From Ancistrus triradiatus (Eukaryota > Chordata > Actinopteri > Siluriformes > Loricariidae), in contig JAJAGP010001968.1 in NCBI GenBank assembly GCA_025084515.1, forward strand, positions 69,861 through 133,860: a stretch of 64,000 bases of DNA, in the 5' to 3' direction. The notes beneath the pieces are model-generated. The model was not told the origin of the DNA. It worked only from the letters and a program-made list of their open reading frames with translations, and did no database searches. How positions within the stretch are numbered: the stretch's first letter is position 1; every line of letters begins with the position of its first letter. Shown here piece by piece: positions 36,369 through 45,300 of this stretch. The position numbers and the translations under genes are program-made.

Positions 36369-39300
36369 CACACATTTCTTCCTAAGACATAAACGATGCT
36401 AACAAATCTCTAACACATGAGAACACGAACATAACACTTCCAATTAACTGGGAAAACCCGACAAATCCCACATCTACTGTTACTGTAAAGAGCTGTTCCT
36501 CGAACTGAGCATGTGCCATGCACTGCAAGCCTGTCATAACATTGTTAACACATAATAAAACAATTGCAGGTCTGGATTTTATGTCACCACTTCACTGCTT
36601 GTAATTGTAATGCAATCATAAAAAAAACTTAATGGGGTTTCCAGGGTCCTTCTCAGATTACAAAGTGGGTATTTTTTTCCTGTTTTCACTAGTCTGCATG
36701 ACCAAACAGACACCCCACACCTACCTACCAAAGGTGAGTGAGTTCATCTCTGTGCCTGTGTGCAGTGTGTGCATGTACAGTCAGGTTCAGCCCATTTCTT
36801 CTTTTTTCTATGTTGGCGCTATCTGCGCAAATGCATGGGCGTGGGTGATTCCAAGTGTGCCCACGTAATGATGTCACATCTGTCTAAAGATCGAGGGGTA
36901 GGCGCGTGAAATGAGCTCGTTTGGACCTTGCCTGCACGTGTGTGGGCGAGCGGCTCATTCTCACTGGCGTGGCTGGGCGGGTAGTGTGGGTAGCGTTGAG
37001 GCCAGACGGGGACAGGAGGGGGAGGTGTGTGTTCATTTGAGACACAACAGCATCAACTGTAAAACTGCCGTGAAGAGGCAAAAATGGGAACTCCACTGCG
37101 ACTGCAGAGTGAATTCACAAATTACGGGGCTGTTTCCGACGTGCAACCAACAAGACATGAATTTCAATGATCTGAATGTGAACGATTTCTTAATTGCACT
37201 CATCGTCTTAGGAGAGTCAGGGCCAGGTGATGACGAGGGTGAAAGTGACTAAGCATGTAAATTAGGGGGAAGTGACGCCATAGCCTGAGCCATGCTCGAT
37301 ACCTGAACAACTCTGCAACCCAAAAAAATGCAAGCCTGGCTATGGATGAGTGAAGACCTGCCGAGACCTGTTTGCATGACGCAAGCAGGTTCCTTCATAA
37401 TACTACCAAAGCTATCTGGTCCTCGCTGCATACAATGAGACGTTCCTTTAACCCTTCCTCTATAACAGCTCCAACACAACATGGTTTTATCAGGGAAACC
37501 CATGCGGTCTAAACCTGATCTGACATGATTTCATGTCACATTTTTGAGGACATGCCTTAAGCCCAACTGACTCCAGAACTGACATTACTAGAAGATCTGG
37601 CAACACAAATCACCCAAGAGAATTGAACGAACTGAATCTGGACATTCTGCTTGTCGAGGAACACATGGTCTGTGCGAGCAAGGGCTTGAGGCTCGAGTGA
37701 AGGAGTGCATAGCTTCCCTACACACTGCTACAGTTACAAAGCCTAACCTTTCCTCCATAATCATGACACGCAATCATAAGAGAGCCACCCTGCTCCCCCG
37801 TCCGTGCGAAATCCTCCCACACACTTCAGCATGCCTAATGTGCAGCTATACAAACAAAAGCCACAAGACACACCCGACGTCAATCTAGCTTCCTACACCA
37901 ATCTCCCAGCACTGCAGTGTAAGCGGTTCAAAGTGATCAAACGGCGAGCAACTTCAGAATCACTTACCCCAGTCTGGACTTACATACATTTCTTTATTTT
38001 GTTAACTTTGATCAAACGGATCAAATAAGTCGTTTCTTAAAAGAAATGTTCTGTGAATTAAAGAATATTCCATGTATAAGCAATTATCTTTGATTTTACG
38101 TCTTTTGGGTACTAGCTGGCAGTTATTCAGAATTTTTGATATTTAGGGGAAATTCCAACCCACACTTCAGCTTGTAGGGCATTTTGCTCTGAGCTTACGC
38201 TGAAGTTCATCCCACAAGTCTTCAGCAGAAGTTTTTCCGCTCATCCACCATCAAATGAGCGTGTTCTTTTACCTATTTGAACTAGTGATGCACTGAATCA
38301 AAACTTCTTGGCCAAACCGATGACATTTTGAAGACACATAGCCTAAAACCAACATGCAAAGGTTTTACAGTTTGTTTTTTTTAATCTGGCTTTTTGCTGT
38401 TTTTCAAGTGACATGCAAAAAATAAATAGCTTTTCAAACTGCTGCTTCAACTGAATGCTTCTGCTGTACACTTACACTTACATGCTTTTAATGCCTTTTT
38501 TAATTGCTTTTTTTTACCAATAAAACCATTTTTAAAGTGTTATTCAGACTTATTCACTCCCTCACCAGCATCCAACTCTTTTGGAGTACACCTCTGGCGT
38601 ATCTATTCCTTCCCCTGTCCCACAACTCCTTAATCACACCCTCTGCTACACAGTGGTCAACCGATATGGGTTTTTAATGACCGATGTTGATATTTAGAGA
38701 GCAGGGTGACCAATGGCCAATATATAATGCTGATATCACTTTTTTTTTTTGCAACTGAAAACTCTAATAACAAATCAATGAGACATGAAATTGCTGAACT
38801 TAAGAGAACATTTATTTAATCTATAAACGCACTGCCTCTGTCTTTTTTCTAAATAAATAGTATTATAGCTCTCAAGCCCTACGATGGATTGGCACTCTGT
38901 CTAGGGTTGTTCCCGCCTTGCGCCCTGTGTCCTGTCTGCCGGGACCCTGACTAGGATAAACAGATAAGAAAATGAATGAATGAATGTTGCTCTTAACTAT
39001 AACATTTATTACCAGATAACAGTATCACTTTCTTTCTGGGAAAAAAATGAAAATGTGCAAATACTTGCAAAAATAAACATTGTTAGACCAGTGCACGTGG
39101 TATCAGCATCTCTTTGTTTTTAATCCCAGTTCCAGTTAAATGGAGTAACTTGTAATGCTGGTAAAAAAGTTTTCATCTTCTCAGGAATGGCCCCGCCCCC
39201 AGAAAACAAAGTTTCTCTGCATTTCCCCCACTACTTTTGAGTAGTGGATATATCCTGATGCCGATTATTAAAAATGGTCTATGGATTAATCGGTGTATCA

Positions 39301-42300
39301 CTGCTGCTATATAAGCCCCTTGTTCGATGGTGGCGGGTGAAGTCATGCGTATGCCATGCCAACAGTATCTTCACTGGAGAATGCTTGCTATTATGCCATC
39401 CTTGCACTGTCTGTTAAAGATATTATTAACATGCCAGACATGTCCTTTAGAGTTCAAGCCTTTGTTCCCTATGCCTCATCTATCTGCTCTCTGCATTCAC
39501 CTCCACTCTCTGGCCCAGCCTGTCACGAACCGCTATTTGGACATTTCCCTTTTGTCCGAAAAAACTGAAAGTGCAGTTTTCAGCTGCTGGATATTCTATT
39601 TATAGATCTATTTCTGTGAAACTCTGTGAAGCTGTTCTATCACTTAGTCATCATTTGTGATGCAGATCGTACTGAGATTTAGTCTGTAAAATTTGAGAAC
39701 GTAATTAAGGACTAAGATCTACTTCTCCTCTTGTAAAGTTTTGTAATGTATTTGTGTTTAAAAAAGAGGGTGACTCGGTGGGTAACACTGCTGCCTCACA
39801 GCGAGAAGGTCCTGGGTTCGATCCCAGGTGGTGTGGTCGGAGTCTACATGTTCTCCCCGGGTTTGCATGGGTTTATTCCAGTTTCCTCCCACAGTCCAAA
39901 TACATGTGTGTTGGGGAAATTGGTGTCTCTAAAGTGTCCCTAGTGTGTGAGTGTGTGTCCTACGATGCACTGGTACCCTGTCTAGGGTTGTTCCTGCCTT
40001 GCTCCCTATGCTGCTGGCTGTCCAATAAGTGGTTATGAAAGTGAATGAATGAATTAATGTTTAAAAAAGGATTCATTCATTCAGCGTCTTAGAACAGTTA
40101 TTTACAGCATTTAGCAGACGCCCTTATCCAGAGCGACTTACAATTGGTACAATCCAAGCAATTGTGGGTTAAGGGCTTTGCTCAAGGACCCAACAGTGGC
40201 AGCTTGGCAGAGGTGGGATTTGAACCCTGGACCTTTTGGACCTTTTGGTTCATAGTCCAGTTCCTTACCCACTAGGCTACCACAGTCTTTTAAACAGCAG
40301 ACTTGGCCAAATTTTGGGAAATACTGCACAGAGTGGAAAATCGTGCTGAAGTAGATACTCAGCAGTTGAACGGCTAATAAACCCACATGACCTCAGCTCT
40401 TAGTGTTGGTGTCGAACCACAAATTGAATGGAAGGAAGCTGCTTCTGCTGACGATGAGAGTGCAAAAGAAAACTGACTAGCTTTTGCATAACTTCTGTGC
40501 CTCTTGCTATAAATATGTGACTACTTTGATTCCCATTACATAAAGTTTAAATATGATGATACACAGTACGCAGGGGGCTTCAGTTTTTCGCAGACACTGA
40601 TCTTAGCCAGAATGTGTGTTTTCTATTTTCCAGTCACTTTGGGTTAAATTTGCATTTACCCGTGTCAGTGGTCCCTATGCAAGGCTAGGTTAGCTCAACG
40701 GCATGTCCCTGCATGTAAAATAATGCGTTTGCACTCTGATGTCAGGGCATTTTATGTCTTAAGAACACATAATGCTTTAAATTTGAAAATCTAAAATCAG
40801 ACAAATTAAGGCTTTTCGAAGGATCCTCAGTTCATCCTGTAATTGGTTTTGGACATTTAAAACCAGATATGATTTGTACACTAAATATATTTACAAAGGG
40901 AATTGAGAATGTATTTGACTTATTGAACAGGATAGCTGGTTGTCAGCTAGGCTAACCCTAGTATCTGTAATGTTGCTGGAAATGGCGTCTTGCCGTCTTG
41001 GATAATAAATGATAAATTGGATATTTTAAGTAGTAATTGTTATGTACCACATTAGCCATGTCTTAGGTAAAATTGTCTAGATAAAAATCAATTCCCTGAT
41101 CAAAAAGATACTTCAAATTCTATTGAAGTGCACTTAGCTGAATCTTCCTGGATATAATGGGAAGTGGTGCGGTTTGTTCACTCTGAGTCATTCAGGGAAG
41201 CATTTGATCTTTCATTCATGGCTCCAAAATCTGAGATCTGTACTCTTCCTCGAAGAGCATGAAATGACAGTTTGACTCACCTCCGTTTTAATCCTCTTTG
41301 GTGAATGTTCATCTCTGTCACCACACCGAGACCTGCAAACAAGCAAGAGAAATCCAGAACTCACCAAGCTGTTTGAAGATTAGGATGGCAATTTTAACCC
41401 ATTTTGCTCATCACGGATCAGAACGAGAAAGCACACATGTACATGAGTAATTACCTATAACACACTGCTTTTATAGTAGTTAATAAAGTATATTTTCCCA
41501 AGTACTTTAAAAAGAAGTAATTTTTATAGGAATATCTTTCACACGAATATTATCTTAATACAACAGTTCTTCATTAATAATTATTTTTAATTCAGCACCT
41601 TTATGTCAGTGCTTTTACATTAATTTTTACTTCATTATTAAATGATTACGTTTGCTTTCATATTAATATTATTTTCTAATACAGTACTTTAAAAATGACA
41701 ATTTATGTTTAATACTGTAGTTTCATGACTATGGGTATGAGGTATTTGAATAACTATCCCAACTACATTTTAAATTCATTTGACTATTGTCATGCTGTGA
41801 CTGTCACCGAGTCTCATCATTCGTTTGAAACACAAGCCACAGGTTAGTAAACCAGACATTTGGCTTCACTGGATAACTCAAAAGCTTCAGGGATGCCATA
41901 ACGAGTTATCTCATCTTCATGATCTGATTCAGGTTTCTGAATTGATCCGAGAAGTGCAAGTAAACGTCTGAAACCCCAGCAGCTTTAATTATGCACACAA
42001 GTGGAATTTTCCATCCTCTGGTATGCCAGACGTGTAGTGCAGGAAGCACCTGGACAGGGTTTTGGTGTTTCTGATTGTTCTCAGAGAAGACTACAGGCAT
42101 GGGACATAAGCAAGCTTAAAAACAGGGCTTATTAAAGCGTGCTCAAAGGTGTATTAGATCTTAACAAGAGGCTGAAGATGAATTATTATACAATTATGAC
42201 AGCACCAGCTAATTCTAATATATACGTTATGAAACACCCTCAAACGATTTTATGGTACCGGTATTTAGTATGTGCAGAGTGGACTGCAGCTTTTCAGAAG

Positions 42301-45300
42301 ATCTTTCTAGTGTAGATTTTACACTAACTGGCTTCTTAAGTGTTCATACAAAATGCAGGTTGTAAGTTGTGTTTATTTATTTTCGGGGTGCCTAAACATT
42401 TGCTTTAAGCGGTAAATATATATAATTATTAGGGCTGTCAATACTTCAGTGACATGCTTAATTTATAATTATAATAATGCCATTGATCACATTTTTGTTA
42501 CTTGACCATATGAGGCACCCATAGTTATGTGTCCGAAATGTTGCTTAATCACTATTCTCTGTATTTTAAGTACCCTACAGTGCACAGTATTGAAAAGTAT
42601 AAGTATTTCAAATACATCCTCATACTTTGGATTACATTTACATTTACAGCATTTAGCAGACGCCCTTATCCAGAGCGACTTACAATTGGTACAGTCTTAC
42701 AATCCAAGAAACTGTGGGTTAAGGGTCTTGCTCAAGGACCCAACAGTGGCAGCTTTGGCAGAGGTGGGATTTGAACCCTGGACCTTCTGGTCCATAGTCC
42801 AGTACCTTACCCACTAGGCTACTACAGTCCTAGAAAGTATGGCTTTGGTAATTGGAATTGTGTGTTTTTTTCTATTTATTGAATTCATTAAAATAATGAA
42901 TGCATCCTTTGGAAGCTTACATTGTCCAATCGTATCTGTGTGGTGTTTTTTAACCCTTTCACTCCAGTTGATGCCAAATGGAATCAGGCTGTTGACACAA
43001 CATAATTCTGGAAATTCCAAATTAAATCGTTTGGAAGCAAATTTAAAATTGCACGTAAAAATGTTTATGGCTGCTGAAATATTTTGATCCTCTGACCTAA
43101 CTTTTGCTTTATTAAAGTAAATTCAGATCGTGTTTAACATAAAACTGGTGCAATGGTTTCATCACCTGAAAGCATATAACTCGTTTCTACAGGACAGGAA
43201 GATGTTGCAGATATGTATTCCATGTATGTGCTTTATTATAGTTTGATGTTTGGGTGGCACTATTTTAGTATGATAGTGAGCTTTGAGAATGATCTCATAT
43301 TGACATGAGGCTGATTTCTTTATGGCTATAAACTGGACAAAACAGTTATTTATAATTGATGCTGGAAATCTGTATTTACATTTACATTTAGTCATCTGGC
43401 AGACAGTCTTATCCAGAGCGCCTTAAGGAATGTGCAAACAGGCCAAAGTGCCATGATACAAGTACAGTACTCGATAAACTAAAAGAATTCATTGGCAGTC
43501 AGACCAGAAACTTATTCATCATTTTTATGGAATGCCTGTTAGAAAAAAGGCATGTTAACAACTTTGTAGTGGGGCAGCACAATGGTTAGCACTTTCATCT
43601 CACAGCTCCAGAGACCCCCGTTTCAGTTCCCAGCCTGAACTCTGACAATCTGGAGTTTGCATGTTCTCCTTGTGTCTGAAACATCTTACTCATGTCTAAA
43701 GACATAAGGTCAATTGGTCTATATAAATTGTCTCAGAGTAAGTGTGAGTGAGTTTGTGCATGGGCCCTGTGATGGTTTGGTGCCATGTCTAGGGTTCTGC
43801 ATCCTGTGTTGCCAGTTAGGCCAGGCTCGTCGCGACCCTGATCTGGCTTCAGTGGGTATGAAAATGACATCGCATTTAAGTGCTTTTAGAGCTTTGGTAA
43901 AACGTTCTCATATCTGTCTCATTTGTTGTGATGAATTCACATTATAGAACTGTGGTTGTTGGCAGAACGCTGAACTGCATTACTTTCTAAGTGAATCTGA
44001 GTGAACTTATGATATTCTCAGTATAGAAAAGCATTACTATTGTCAGTGGAATCTGCATATGCACTGCAGACACAAATAAACATTAGGTTGAAAATGCTGG
44101 AGCCTTCATTTCATCTGTTATTACTGCAACAAGGCTCAAATGGCTTGAAGAACCCGAGGAAGTCCTTACTTGCTGGTTCTGTAGGTGTATTTGTACGTGA
44201 CCTCTCTGGAGACCTGCCGAGCGAGTCCAAATAGCTCGTCCCTGCGTGTTAGCAATGCCACCTCTTTCATACACAGTTGTGCTGCTGCTTCATTCACCGT
44301 CAGCTGTGGGAAATATGAGTTACAACCATTTACAATACAAAAAAAATGTGAACAGTTGAATGGATTTTATCTGAGGAAAATCTCTCATCAAGAAATATAA
44401 CAAAACCACATGGGCAACAATTAGGGAAATGCATAGACTATAAATATACTGTTAATTCTAACAGTGAAAACGGCATTTTTTCAGTTAGCTCTAACTAAAG
44501 CTAAATATAATTAAATACTACATTAAATACCACTAAAAATGGGTCATCACTGCATGTTCCAGCAGGACAAAGATCCAAAACATCCAAAACCCAGATCAAT
44601 ACAAAAATGGTTTTCAGAACACAACATCAGTGCCATACCGTGGCCATCTCAGTCCTCTGTCTGACCTGCATCGTAAAACCTTGTGTGGTGAGCTGAAAGT
44701 GGAGAGCGCACAGGAGAGGACCTACGACCCTGGACAACGTGGAGAGATTCTCTAAAGTTGAATGGTCTTAAATTGGCTGCTCTGTATTCTAACCTTTTAA
44801 GATGTTCTAGAAAAAGTAGTGTAGTTCTAAAAGGGAAGTTGTACAAAGCATAAGGCCAAATACATATATCATTGTAATACATGTGGATTTACTTCAGTTA
44901 ATGGTTGGGTTGTTCATTAAACAAAATCACCAATCACCAACAGGTGCATTTCTTAGAACTCTTTTCACCCATCACTACCAGGGGTACCACTTTATCACAA
45001 GCACTACAGGGCAAACTTAAATATGACATACTGGCACATTATAATGCATATATTCTAAAGCTTAGTAAAAAAAATAATGTAAAATTGAATGCAAGTGTTG
45101 ATATCATATGTAAGAGGGTGTCATTTGGCTGGGCGTACCCAGTGACATTCAAGGATAGACTCTTAAAATAAATTGTACCCAACCCCTCCTTCGTCAGGAC
45201 TTGTTTGGTGCCTGAAATGTGCTCCTTTAGTTTGGTGCTAGAGCTATGTGGCTCATAGGGGTGTGCGATATTGGTTAAAACAAAAAAAGATATCGCAATA

